From Toxorhynchites rutilus septentrionalis (lineage: Eukaryota > Arthropoda > Insecta > Diptera > Culicidae): 64,000 bases of DNA. A program made the translations under genes and the position numbers. Location: assembly GCF_029784135.1 (NCBI RefSeq), contig NC_073744.1, positions 70,916,593 to 70,980,592 on the forward strand. The letters are read 5' to 3'. Positions 43,786 to 53,439 of the stretch are shown here, piece by piece (positions within the stretch are counted from its first letter, which is position 1; every line of letters starts with the position of its first letter). The notes under the pieces are model-generated. The model saw only the letters and a list, made by a program, of their open reading frames with translations, was not told the origin of the DNA and searched no databases.

Positions 43786-44092
43786 ATAAATCGGTAAGTA
43801 AATGAAAGCAACAGTAATAACCGTAGAGAAAAAAGCATTATGTCACACAAGCCTACTAGAAATAGACTGACGTGAAAAATCGTAGTCATCGAATAAAGCA
43901 CACTTTCAAAAAACAGCATGGGTATTACTGCTGCACGGAAAAAAAGATAATGTTTTTAATTACCCTCACATTCGCAGCAATACTCAAGTAGGCATCGAAA
44001 ATTGTTAAACACGTTTTGTTCTTTCGGTCTCGGTTTTGTTTATAATCAGAAGTTCGAAGAATCTAACTTTTAATTTTTTTGATTTATAAGCA

Positions 44093-45439
44093 ATGGAGCT
44101 TTCGACCAGTCAGAAAGACAACCGAGTTCTCATCTATAACGGTTTTGAGTATCTGTATGCTAAAACATTAAATGGAATAGATACATGGAAGTGCCGTGAA
44201 AATCGACAATCGAAGTGCCATTCCCGTATGAAGACAAGAAACAACGACATTATACAAGAGCCAAGTAGTCACAGTCATGATGCCTGTCCTCAAAAAGCTG
44301 AAGCAAACATCGCAAAAAGACGAATGGTAGAAGCCATGGCTGAAATAAATGCCACCGCCCGCAATGTTATTGGAGAGACATTGTCAAAACTAAGCACGGA
44401 TGTAATTGCTTATCTGCCAAAGCAATCTTCCCTTGCTAGAACTCTTCGAAACCACCGAGTAATGAAGCACTTGCCAAATCCACCCACGGCAGATTTTGCA
44501 ATTCCTGAGAAATACAGGGATCTTGTATTACACGACTCGGTATTAGACGGTTCAAATCGAATTTTAATATTAGGAGATCGAGATTTAATGGGCAAATTAA
44601 GTCAAGACACACTATTCGGCGACGGAACATTTGACAAAGCACCAAATATGTTTTACCAACTCTATACAGTCCATGCCAAAGTAGGAAATTCGTATCCACC
44701 ATGTGTGTATATACTGCTGACGAAGAAAAATGAACAAACGTACTTGGAGATGTTTAATATTTTAAAAAGGTTAGTTCCGGATATGGCTCCTGAGAGGATA
44801 CTTCTGGATTTTGAAAAGGCTTGTATGAATGCTGCGAGAATTGTTTTCCCGGAAACCGAAATTAAAGGTTGTTATTTTCATTTGTGCCAGAGCATTATAA
44901 GAAAAATTAATGCAGTTGGCCTAAAATCGGAATATGAATCAAATATTGATACAAGATTGAAGTTGAAGTCATTGGCAGCATTGTCGTTCGTTCCAAAAGA
45001 AGACGTACAAGATATTTTCAAAAGCCTTGCTAGTACTTTTCCTGATGAAGACAGATTCAACGAAGTTCTGTCCTATTTTTTTTCAACTTATATACAAGGT
45101 GCTGCCGGAAGAGGTCCACTATTTCATCCTCGAACATGGAACCACTACGATACAGCTCTCAATGAATCACCAAGGACTACTAATAGTTGCGAAGGATTTC
45201 ACAATGCCCTCAATTCTATATTTCATTGCAGTCACCCAAGTGTGTGGACCCTTTTCGATGGATTGAGACGAGATTTAGCTTGTCACAAGCTTACATTAGT
45301 GAACTCTGAAACTAACCAACTGGAGCCTACTAAAAGGAAATACAGGAAACTTTACGCGATTGTAGCCAGTTCAGTAGAAAAATATCATGGAACAAAGGAC
45401 AAGTTATCTTATTTAAGGAAAATAGCTAATATACAATAA
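44093..45439 (+). CDS. MULE transposase with FLYWCH-type zinc finger
   Basis: An intact 448-codon ORF. The N-terminal FLYWCH-like finger has W32, C34, C42, H60 and H62 (WKCRENRQSKCHSR ... SHSHD). The MULE DDE domain has D177 (FGDGTFDKAP), D239 (ILLDFEKAC), a CxxH motif (GCYFHLCQSI, about 260-263) and E367 (TNSCEGFHNALN). No stop or frameshift is seen, and the TIRs are present, so mobility is possible. The ATG lies about 150 bp inside the left TIR and has no competing upstream start. It is on the opposite strand to the BEL genes. FLYWCH-MULE proteins of this type occur in Phantom-like insect elements; the family name is inference. Confidence 0.9.
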   Translation: MELSTSQKDNRVLIYNGFEYLYAKTLNGIDTWKCRENRQSKCHSRMKTRNNDIIQEPSSHSHDACPQKAEANIAKRRMVEAMAEINATARNVIGETLSKLSTDVIAYLPKQSSLARTLRNHRVMKHLPNPPTADFAIPEKYRDLVLHDSVLDGSNRILILGDRDLMGKLSQDTLFGDGTFDKAPNMFYQLYTVHAKVGNSYPPCVYILLTKKNEQTYLEMFNILKRLVPDMAPERILLDFEKACMNAARIVFPETEIKGCYFHLCQSIIRKINAVGLKSEYESNIDTRLKLKSLAALSFVPKEDVQDIFKSLASTFPDEDRFNEVLSYFFSTYIQGAAGRGPLFHPRTWNHYDTALNESPRTTNSCEGFHNALNSIFHCSHPSVWTLFDGLRRDLACHKLTLVNSETNQLEPTKRKYRKLYAIVASSVEKYHGTKDKLSYLRKIANIQ

Positions 45440-45782
45440 TTAATATTCCTCTTTATCAACTATTACAATGGACTTTTAATGAATTTTCGATATGAGGAAA
45501 TATTACATTGTTCTTCGCAAAAATAAAAACATATGAATGATATCTATAATTTTATTTTACGTGACACTTCATATTCCTTTAATAACTCATAACTCATGAT
45601 CGATTAGCCAATGTACTAAAATGTACAATGTAATGTACCGAAACCATCATCTTAACCCAAACTCAAAACGACATAAGATCATGTTCTCATTTAGTACTTC
45701 CTGTTATCCTGTTTTGTTCCGTGTTTTGACCTGCAATGAATATTTCAAAGAAAAAAGATACCGGGCAAACGTCATGTACTAG

Positions 45783-46003
45783 GTGAACGTATGCCGTCCG
45801 ACGCTCGCTAAAGCTCGGTCGGACATTGCTAAAGGATCGTATCCTATGTTTCAAACTAACCGGGCAATCAGTGGAACACAGGTTTGCTTGCGAGACACCG
45901 CCGCTTCCGACGGCGGGTCGGCGGTGGACTCGGATTGCGTCATCTTGGCGGCATGGGCCGCCTCGATTCCTAATCCTCGTTAAATGGGGACTTCGTCCCC
46001 ATT
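45783..46003. other. GC-rich module with four perfect hairpins inside the MULE
   Basis: In AT-rich surroundings this 220 bp island holds GTCCGAC...GTCGGAC (45796-45824), CACCGCCG...CGGCGGTG with an inner CCGCC/GGCGG (45896-45926), GGCGG-CATGGG-CCGCC (45947-45962) and AATGGGGAC-TTC-GTCCCCATT (45983-46003). A 66-codon ORF (45783-45983) spans it, but its coding status is doubtful. It could be a captured host fragment, a structured RNA or a transposition-related stem-loop block. I do not recognise it. Confidence 0.55.
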
Positions 46004-46355
46004 ACATGAGCCTCAGAAGAAATTTCACTACGATAAATAAGTATTACAATTTACTAATAACAATAATATAAATATTACTCCACACTTCTAATTTTCTAAT
46101 ATTAAGATTACGCGCTAAACGATTTTTCCATATAGAAAATCTGCTACATGAACAAACCAACATTGTATTTTTTTTCGTTTGAAATAAATTAATAATAAAA
46201 ATTGCGCTTTCTGCCGTGCAGAAATTATACCCATAATGTTTTTTCAGCGTGTGCTTCATTCGTTGACCACGATTTTTCACATCAGTCTATTTCTAATAGG
46301 CTTGCATGATATAAAGCTTTTTTCTCTGCGGTTGTTTCTGCTTTTTTCTTTTACT

Positions 46356-47735
46356 TGGCGATTTTTTCCGGTCACCAAAGATTTCACCTTCCTCGTTTCT
46401 TGACCTAACATATAGGCAGGCCCCATAGCCTTTCTGCGACGCATCACAGAATCCTATCAACTGGATCCAGTTTGTTTTAGCCAACGGAAGTACGCAGCGA
46501 TCGATACGGATACAATTCATTTGTTCAAGCTGATGTCGATACTCGTTCCGTTCCAGCGACTGTCCATTACTCGTTTTCGCAGAGGCATCGAAAACTATCC
46601 TTACTTTCGTTGTACTGCTTTCCGGCCGAACGACAGCATGATGGGGCATAAAATAGCAAGCTTCTGGTACTGGATCTGCTGGATTGTAGGTGCCAACACG
46701 TTTCATATGGCCCATGTCCATGTACTCCTGCATAAATTCTTTATAATCGTTGTACAATTGTTGATCTTTGACGAGACGAGCTTCGAGCCTTAGAAATCTA
46801 CGATGTGCGATATGACTGGAATCTCCCAATTCTACGTCTGGATTTTTAAACGGCAATGACACGATGTAACGACCATGTTTGTCGCGGCGATGAGTGGACA
46901 CGAAATGATCTTCAGCGGCTAACTCTTCAGACGACCAAACTTGTTTAGAACTGTAATTTTCAAGATGCCAAAATTTCGAAAGCTGTTCGTCGAGTTGCTC
47001 ATTCGTCACTGGTAATGCCTGCAACACTGGGTAGCTGCCGCGTTGAGATACTTGGCCGCCGGCCACCCATCCAAAGACAGTTTGTCTCAAAGTAGGCAGC
47101 CCATCTCCAATTTTGTATGTTTTGCTTAGAATCATCTTGTCCCACTCAAGTATGCCAAAGAGAATGTCTATTTTAGCAGGTTGATTGAACTGTGGGTCAG
47201 CAAAATCTATCCACTCCGGAATGTTCCAATTTGCGATGTCGAACATCTGTAGTGGTAGCTTACTGGTTATGTTGGGGGTCTCTAAAAATTCAGCAAAGGA
47301 ATTGAAGTATGACGACTTCGACTTGACTTGAGCTACAGTAGCTTCCAGAATTTTCTTTCCTGTTCCACCAAATCCAATAACTGATACGTTGGACGAGAAT
47401 GTTTTTAGTCGCAATCTACGTGCACAAGCAGTTGTCATGAAGGTTGACATAGCACAGGAATCTAAAACCGCTCGACATTTCTGAAGTTCACCATTGGATC
47501 CACGAATGTACACAACTGCAGTATGTAACAAGGCTTGATTAGTAACAGACATCAGTTGTACTCGTTTTGATTTTTGGGTAGTAAAACATTCGTTCGGCAG
47601 CTGAAGCCGCTCTGACCCGTTCGCTTCCATCGAGACTGGAACTTGAGAGATATTCGATACTACTGGTTTTGTTGTCGCACACCACTGATTGGTTTGGGGT
47701 CGAAATGTAGCAACGTATTGTGTCGTTGGTTGCAC
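46356..47735 (-). pseudogene. pol: BEL/Pao pol: protease and RT start with deleted core
   Basis: The frame (to 46293, running into the MULE) contains an aspartic protease site AVLDSCAMSTFMT, where Gly of the usual DSG is Cys. Pol linker sequence follows (FVSTHRRDKHGRYIVSLPF), then the RT entry motif YFMPHHAVVRPESSTTKVRI VFDASAKTS. After NGQSL the frame jumps to LEQMNCIRIDRCVLP and an RNase H-side block GFCDASQKGYGACLYVRS. The RT palm with its YVDD box is therefore missing. The last 30 codons are MULE TIR sequence. No polymerase can be made. Confidence 0.88.
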
Positions 47736-48654
47736 TGTTTACACGAACCACTAGTGCAATTCACAACCAGGTGACGATTACTGAAGCAATTCACACACAG
47801 TTTGAGCTCCTTCACTCGATTGAACCGCTGAGCTGATGACTTGGCTAAGAAATCCCGACACTCATTGATATAGTGATTTCCCGAACAGTGGAAGCAGCTA
47901 AAACGTTTTTTGTTCTCAGCTTCACGACTGGAGCTGACAAGTACCCTTTGTGTTGCTTTACTCGGTACTACTTTATGACCACCACGAGAAAATGATTTGT
48001 GATCTTGTTCCAAATTTTCCAGGATTCGACAACGGTTCTGCAGGAATTCAACCATTTCCTGCCACTTCACGAGACTGGTTCCGACCAAATGAGATTCGAA
48101 AGCCTTGTGTGTTTCTTTGTCCAAGCGAGAAGCAACCACGTGGATCGTGGATTCCATTGCTTCGGAGAGAGGTTCGAGTGTCAGTTTCAACGACGCCAGA
48201 GCACGAAGATTTCTTTGCACGATATTCACAACCTCCTGAAGGGCGTGCGATGATTCATTAACAATAGGTTTTAGCTGAAACATTTCCGCAAGATGTCGAT
48301 CCACCAACCAGCGACGATTTTCATATCGTGATTCCAGATATCGGGAAGCTTAATTTGAGAACCATGACACGGAGTGATTTGAACGTTGCTTGTATCGAGT
48401 GTGGATTTTGGCTCTGATTGATTCGACAAGGAATTAATTTTTCGTTTAATCTCGAACATAATTTCCTCCAAGAGGTCTTGGAACTCTTCTCCTGCCATTT
48501 CAACAGCGGCAACTTCATCCTCTTTCACGAGACCAAAAAGCTTGCCTTGCATTTCGAAATACGATTCTCGCAGCTCATTTAGACCTTCTTTACGAATTTC
48601 AAGAAGTAGAACATCATCCTCTTCGTCTCCTTTAACGGTGTTCACGAAGGACAA
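47660..48654 (-). pseudogene. gag: BEL/Pao gag, frame-broken
   Basis: Two overlapping frames. 48271-48654 has an acidic coiled region (DVLLLEIRKEGLNELRESYF). 47660-48307 starts VDRHLAEMFQLKPIVNES and carries ALQEVVNIVQRNLRALASL, VASRLDKETHKAFESHL and three zinc knuckle-like motifs: CFHCSGNHYINEC, CVNCFSNRHLVVNC and CKQCNQRHNTLLH. A segment between the two frames is missing or shifted. The pol frame starts at about 47735, overlapping the last codons. Confidence 0.88.
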
Positions 48655-49091
48655 AATCTTTGTCGCACGTTGTTTAAGTGTCTTGAGTTCGATAGAGAGA
48701 TACAGTAGAGGTTTTTATTTTGGGAACCATTGTGGGTTGATGTACGATGAACTTTTGTGTTCTCGAACGGCGGCGACACAATAGAGAATAACGCTTGGTA
48801 AACGATGCAATGGCTCTCACGAATTCACTTTCTGTTCTTAACAGTTTTTGTTATCACAATCGATTGTCTTTAAACTGTCAGTTTAATTAGTCCGAACACG
48901 ATAGTACTTGCGCTCGACCGCACTTGCGCTGATTAGTATCCGTAAAATACCGAAACTGTATAGTCACACTTTTACTACCGACTGTCAGGATTAAATTTCG
49001 AATATGTTACCACAGCTCACTACCGCTAATTATACCGATTTCGACTACTTCGTACGAGATTCGAAAAAATCCGGTTCGAAGGACCTTTTGG

Positions 49092-49538
49092 TGTTCAAAA
49101 TTCGACACGATTTTTCGGATTATGCTGAAACGGTCTAAAAGGGTCTAACAAGTTCGAATGAAATTATTCAACTAACTTATTTATTGGCGCGCCAGTTCAA
49201 TTTATAGCTATACTTAATCTACAAAGACATTCAAATCTATTGTTTCGATACACCGCGGTTAACAATTTCCAATGGATTCGATACAGCAACAAAGACGACG
49301 ATGATGACACCTAACAATGTAGCGATGATGATGATGATGCCTGGTTGTGTTCTATTCGGTACTATTGTTTCGTCACTGTTGTTTCGTCGGTGTTGTTTCG
49401 ACACTGTTGCTTTGATACTGTTGTTTCGGCACTGCTGTTTCGACACTATTGTTTCGAGACTAATCTGCGTACGCTGATCGACACAAGGTAGAGTAGCTCG
49501 TTACTGCCATCAACGATGGAAATTAATTTTCTCGAACA
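49092..49538 (-). repeat. 5' LTR of the BEL element
   Basis: 447 bp partner of 42527-42973. Bounded by GTCAA at 49539-49543. Confidence 0.92.
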
Positions 49539-49985
49539 GTCAAGCTGCTCAAAATAGAGAACCGAGTTGAGGGTCTGGCCATAGTTGAGCAGCTCATTTT
49601 GGATGATTCCCTTCCAATCCCACCAAACACACAGCAAAACCTTCTTGGCCGTAAATCCGGGCTTGGCGATGGTTTGGGCCAGCTCACCGCGCTTCGACCA
49701 CGACTTTTTTCGCTTTAGGTTGTCGTACGTGATCCACTTTTCATCACCAGTCACCATCGTCTTCAAAAATGGGTCGAGTTCGTTCCGTTTCAGCATTGCA
49801 TCGCAGGAGTTGATTTGGTCTAAAAGTGAAAAATGAACGCTGTGCTGTGCGAATCGTTACAGTCTCGGGTCCATAAACTACACGAATTTTCTCGGCCGCC
49901 TTCGTTGCAGTTCTACTTCGCAGGTAGTAAAAACGTAAAATATGGTGAATTTCTTGCTTGGTGGACTCCATCTTTGACGCGCTAT
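49539..49985 (-). pseudogene. mariner transposase, N-terminal part (split by BEL element)
   Basis: Starts MESTKQEIHHILRFYYLRS with KAAEKIRVVYGPETVTIRTA. An internal loss follows (the usual WFxRF-to-HTH block is absent). Then in another frame come INSCDAMLKRNELDPFLK, the first D in GDEKWITYDN and VLLCVWWDWKGIIQNELL, ending at the BEL insertion near YFEQLD. With 42265-42526 it forms one mariner copy, already internally deleted. Confidence 0.85.
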
Positions 49986-50073
49986 AACTTGAGACTGAAA
50001 AGGATAATCACAACACTGTCAAAACGACACTTGTGCACAGCACAGATTGTCATCTTTAAATAGCCGTACAATA

Positions 50074-51373
50074 AAGGGTGTGTCACATCAAATTGCATCA
50101 CGGAAAAAACGCTGTAGAAATTCGCCCAGTAGACCGATCCTTTTGAAAATTTTAGACAGTAAAATAAAAACTATTAAACAACTTTTGGCATTTTCTTTTT
50201 ATTCATACTTCGAGCCCAAGCCCGTATGCTCGCACCTTCCTCTTTACCCCGTCTATAAGGTTCTGTACAACGTCAGGTTGTAGTTTTTTTTTGAACAGAA
50301 ATCCATTTTCTCTTGAAGTCCGCCTCCGATTTGACTACTTTTGGGTTCTTCCGGAGGGCCTGCTTCATAATCGCCCAATATTTCTCTATTGGGCGAAGCT
50401 CCGGCGCGTTGGGCGGGTTCATTTCCTTTGGAACGAAGGTGACCCCGTTGGCTTCGTACCACTCCAACACGTCCTTTGAATAGTGGCACGAAGCGAGATC
50501 CGGCCAGAAGATCGTCGGGCCCTCGTGCTGCTTCAATAGTGGTAGTAAGCGCTTCTGCAGGCACTCCTTAAGGTAAACCTGCCCGTTTACCGTGCCGGTC
50601 ATCACGAAGGGGGCGCTCCGCTTTCCGCAAGAGCAGATCGCTTGCCACACCATGTACTTTTTGGCAAATTTGGATAGTTTCTGCTTGCGAATCTCCTCCG
50701 GGACGCTGAATTTGTCCTCTGCGGAGAAGAACAACAGGCCCGGCAGCTGACGAAAGTCCGCTTTGACGTAGGTTTCGTCGTCCATTACCAGGCAATGCGG
50801 CTTCGTCAGCATTTCGGTGTACAGCTTCCGGGCTCGCGTCTTCCCCACCATGTTTTGCCTTTCGTCGCGGTTAGGAGCCTTCTGAACCTTGTATATACGC
50901 AGGCCCTCCCGCTGCTTGGTCCGCTGGACGAATGAACTTGACAAATTCAGCTTATTGGCGACATCCCGGACCGAACTTCTCGTATCACATCTAAACTGCT
51001 TAACTACGCGCTTGTGATCTTTTTCACTGACGGAGCATCCATTTTTGCCGTTCTTCACCTTCCGGTCGATGGTTAGGTTCTCGAAGTATCGTTTTAGTAC
51101 TCTGCTGATCGTGGATTGGACGATTCCCAGCATCTTACCGATGTCCCGATGTGACAACTCCGGGTTCTCGAAATGAGTGCACAGGATTAATTCACGACGC
51201 TCTTTTTCGTTCGACGACATTTTTCCAAATTTACGAAAAATTGACAGTGAAGCATGGCCAACGTGATCTATACACTCTTATCTGATTTTAAAGCGAAAGC
51301 TGAAGATATAATTCCTAAAAATTAAATTTCTACAGCGTTTTTTCCGTGATGCAATTTGATGTGACACACCCTT
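50074..51373 (-). mobile_element. ITmD37E (DD37E) element, copy 2
   Basis: 1300 bp with TA on both sides (50072-50073 and 51374-51375). TIRs are AAGGGTGTGTCACATCAAAT and inverse, both ends matching. Almost identical to 10073-11374. It lies 88 bp from the mariner remnant. Confidence 0.93.
50273..51220 (-). CDS. DD37E transposase, open copy
   Basis: A 315-codon ORF, one Ser shorter than copy 1 at the N-terminus. Two HTH segments lie in residues 8-110. Catalytic residues are D147 (VMDDETY), D241 (FWPDLASCHY) and E279 (LRPIEKYW) with 37 residues between the last two. It passes the site where copy 1 has a stop and ends VQKKTTT after a run of nine A. Reading the DNA past this run in another frame gives QPDVVQNLMDGVKRKVRAYG, which looks like a natural C-terminal helix, so both copies may share a one-base A-run frameshift. 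Whether 315 aa suffices for activity is unknown. Confidence 0.92.
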   Translation of the reverse strand: MSSNEKERRELILCTHFENPELSHRDIGKMLGIVQSTISRVLKRYFENLTIDRKVKNGKNGCSVSEKDHKRVVKQFRCDTRSSVRDVANKLNLSSSFVQRTKQREGLRIYKVQKAPNRDERQNMVGKTRARKLYTEMLTKPHCLVMDDETYVKADFRQLPGLLFFSAEDKFSVPEEIRKQKLSKFAKKYMVWQAICSCGKRSAPFVMTGTVNGQVYLKECLQKRLLPLLKQHEGPTIFWPDLASCHYSKDVLEWYEANGVTFVPKEMNPPNAPELRPIEKYWAIMKQALRKNPKVVKSEADFKRKWISVQKKTTT

Positions 51374-51375
51374 TA

Positions 51376-51835
51376 TGACCCGATGCGATAAGTACAACAC
51401 AAGATATGTTTAAGTGTTGCCATATATTGACAATATACGCCTTTTTTCCCCAACCCAATAATAACAAATTATTTTCAAACAAAATCCTCGTTGATAATTG
51501 ATTTTAAGGCGGAAAACGTTTTCAAAATTAGGATTATGAATGAAAATTAGTTTTTCCGTACCTTTTTTTGCAGGTGGTGAAAAAATCATGTACGAGAACA
51601 GTTCTTGAAGACAACTTTATATAACAATGAAAAGTGACTCCAAGGTAAACAGGTTTTATGTGCTAATTGATGTGACTTTTCACGAAATAAATTTTGTATC
51701 ACTGACTAGTAGCTGAGAAATAAAAGGTGAAACAGATATCATGATTGTAGTATACAAAAAAATAGAGTTAATCAACTGTTACAATATGGATTGCATTTTA
51801 AACTAATAATTCACTGTTTGTTTGATTTTTACACG
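51376..51835. other. AT-rich stretch without a gene
   Basis: Nothing recognised. Confidence 0.4.
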
Positions 51836-52420
51836 GATTTAGAAATTTAAGCAGTTTATTTTTACGCGGATTTTAAAATTTACAATAAAAAAACATAAAA
51901 AAATTAAAAAAAAAAACTTTTTAAGTTTAACGGTCTCATTGTGATAAAAGATAATAATAATACAGATTCCAAATTTCATATTAATTAGTCAAAAGGAACG
52001 GAGGAGGAGCAGGGGTCTCACACTACACCTAGGTTTTTTACGAGGTTTTTCACGCGGATTTTCTAATTACGCGGTTTTTACGCGGATTTTCCAATAAACG
52101 CGGTTTTTCACAAGGTTTTTTTCGCAGGTATCGCGTAAAAAAAGACCTGAGCCACATCTATCTCTCAGTCCCCTCTAGAGCATATGACGGTAATCAGTGC
52201 TTGCGATGGAACGTAACGCTTATGACGGAAATTAGTGCGCACTCTATCACGATGCTTACGTAGATAATAGGTGACCTGTTTTTTTACGCGGAATTTCCAA
52301 TTAATGCGGTTTTTTACGCAGATTTTCCAATGAATGCGGTTTTTTTACGCAGATTTTCCGATTAACACGTTTTTTTTACGAGCAAGTATTCCCCGCGTAA
52401 AAAAACCTGGGTGTATAATA
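51835..52420. repeat. Degenerate short-unit array of ACGCGGTTTTT / ACGCGGATTTTCC
   Basis: At least ten copies of TTACGCGGATTTTCCAAT- and ACGCGGTTTTTT-like words in loose tandem (units about 20-30 bp), densest at 52030-52130 and 52265-52410. Similar words occur at 6560-6650. It ends in CCCCGCGTAAAAAAACC, an inverted form of the unit, so the array may be the terminal repeat region of a mobile element. Confidence 0.6.
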
Positions 52421-52574
52421 AAAACCTTCCCCGGCCCTGAAAAACCCTACATACAAATTTTCACGCCGATCGGTTCAGTTGTTTCCAAGTCCATAAGAAT
52501 GAGACAAACTGAAATCCGTTTTTATATGTAATAGAAGAACCGGTAAGTTTTTCCGTTTTTTTTTAAATAATGCT

Positions 52575-53200
52575 TTATTGTGCAAAAATGGTTACAAATT
52601 TAATATTCAAAGTATTGCCCATTGCTAGTAACAACTTTTTCCCATTTTTCTGGAAATTTACGGATCCCTGATGGTCAACCAGGCCATGTTGCATCGATCG
52701 AAAAAGGTAGTAATCGGACGGAGCAATGTCTAGAGAATACGGCGGGTGGGATAGGACTTCCCATTTCAGCGTTTCCAAGTATGTTTTGACCGGCTCCGCG
52801 GCATGCGGCCGAGCACTGTAGTGCTGCAAAATAACTTTATCGTGTCTTTGCTCGTATTGTAGCCGTTTTTCCTTCAGTGCACGGCTCAAACGCATCAATT
52901 GTCGTCGGTAGAGGTCCCCCGTAATGGTTTCATTCGTTTTAGCAGCTCATAGTACACCTCACCCAACTGGTCCCACCAAATAGACAGCATAACCCTCTGG
53001 CCGTGAATATTCCGCGCGGTCGTCGATGTTGATGCATGACCAGGGTATCTATACGTTGGCCGACGTTTAGGATTGTCGTAATGGACCCACTTTTCATCGC
53101 CAGTAACGATTCGATGCAAAAAACTCTTTCTTTTATGCCGTACTCGAAGAGTATCTGTAATTTTTTTGATTCTGTAACCTGAGCCTAGGGGCACGAATAG
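52575..53200 (-). pseudogene. mariner transposase pseudogene (second mariner lineage)
   Basis: Minus-strand frames. 52895-53194 has the first catalytic D in TGDEKWVHYDNPKRRPTY, then HGQRVMLSIWWDQLGEVYYE. 52575-52898 has LQHYSARPHAAEP, where the DN of the usual HDNARPH is YS, so the second catalytic D is lost, and PPYSLDIAPSDYYLFRSMQH with the third D. One frameshift separates them. The N-terminal HTH part is missing. Dead. Confidence 0.85.
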
Positions 53201-53262
53201 GAGCTTGGTGTAGGTCTGTGATTATTTGTAGTAATTGCATTTGAAATAAGTTTTCTCATTGT

Positions 53263-53417
53263 GGAGGCAATCTGGCGTAGTGGTAACATCCGTGCCTCTC
53301 ACGCTAAAGGTCACGAGTTCAATTCTCACTCCCGACATTCTTCCAAAAATGGAAGTAAAAGTGACGAACCAGCCAAATTGAGTTGAAAATCACTATAATA
53401 CAGATAAAAAAAAAAAA
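53263..53417 (+). mobile_element. tRNA-derived SINE (family 3) with 15 bp target duplication
   Basis: AAGTTTTCTCATTGT flanks it (53248-53262 and 53418-53432). The head TCTGGCGTAGTGGTAACATC (A box) and CACGAGTTCAATTCTCAC (B box) is tRNA-like. The body is short and ends in a 14-base A tail. 155 bp. Confidence 0.9.
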
Positions 53418-53439
53418 AAGTTTTCTCATTGTTCAGACA

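Larger units (their letters stand above)
43787..46355 (+). mobile_element. Mutator-like element (MULE) with long TIRs
   Basis: Left 43787-43945 and right 46215-46355 are inverted copies. GGAATAAATCGGTAAGTAAA pairs with GGAAAAAATCGCCAAGTAAA, then GAGAAAAAAGC, CAAGCCTA.TAGAAATAGA, GTGAAAAATCGT and CTGCACGG. The length is about 2.57 kb. It carries one transposase gene (44093-45439) and a GC-rich hairpin module (45783-46003). The flanks show no target duplication. Since the BEL element has lost sequence at this point, a deletion may have removed one side. Confidence 0.85.
42527..49538 (-). mobile_element. BEL/Pao LTR retrotransposon inserted in mariner, itself interrupted and deleted
   Basis: LTRs at 42527-42973 and 49092-49538 are 447 bp each with four differences seen (about 0.9%). 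The target duplication is GTCAA (42522-42526 and 49539-49543). On the minus strand the LTR starts TGTTCGAGAAAA and ends TTTTGAACA. Order: gag, protease/RT start, RNase H scrap, MULE insertion, integrase. The RT core and the region from RNase H to integrase are deleted. The sequence beside the 5' LTR (AGGTCCTTCGAACCGG, minus strand) is where a primer site is expected but was not matched to a tRNA. Confidence 0.92.

Noticed and set aside
45783..45983. 66-codon ORF in the hairpin module as a real gene
   Set aside because: Its length and composition follow from the GC-rich stems. There is no family resemblance. Reported as a structural module instead.
49060..49091. Primer-binding site of the BEL element
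   Set aside because: AGGTCCTTCGAACCGG next to the LTR lacks a TGG start, and I could not match it to a tRNA 3' end.
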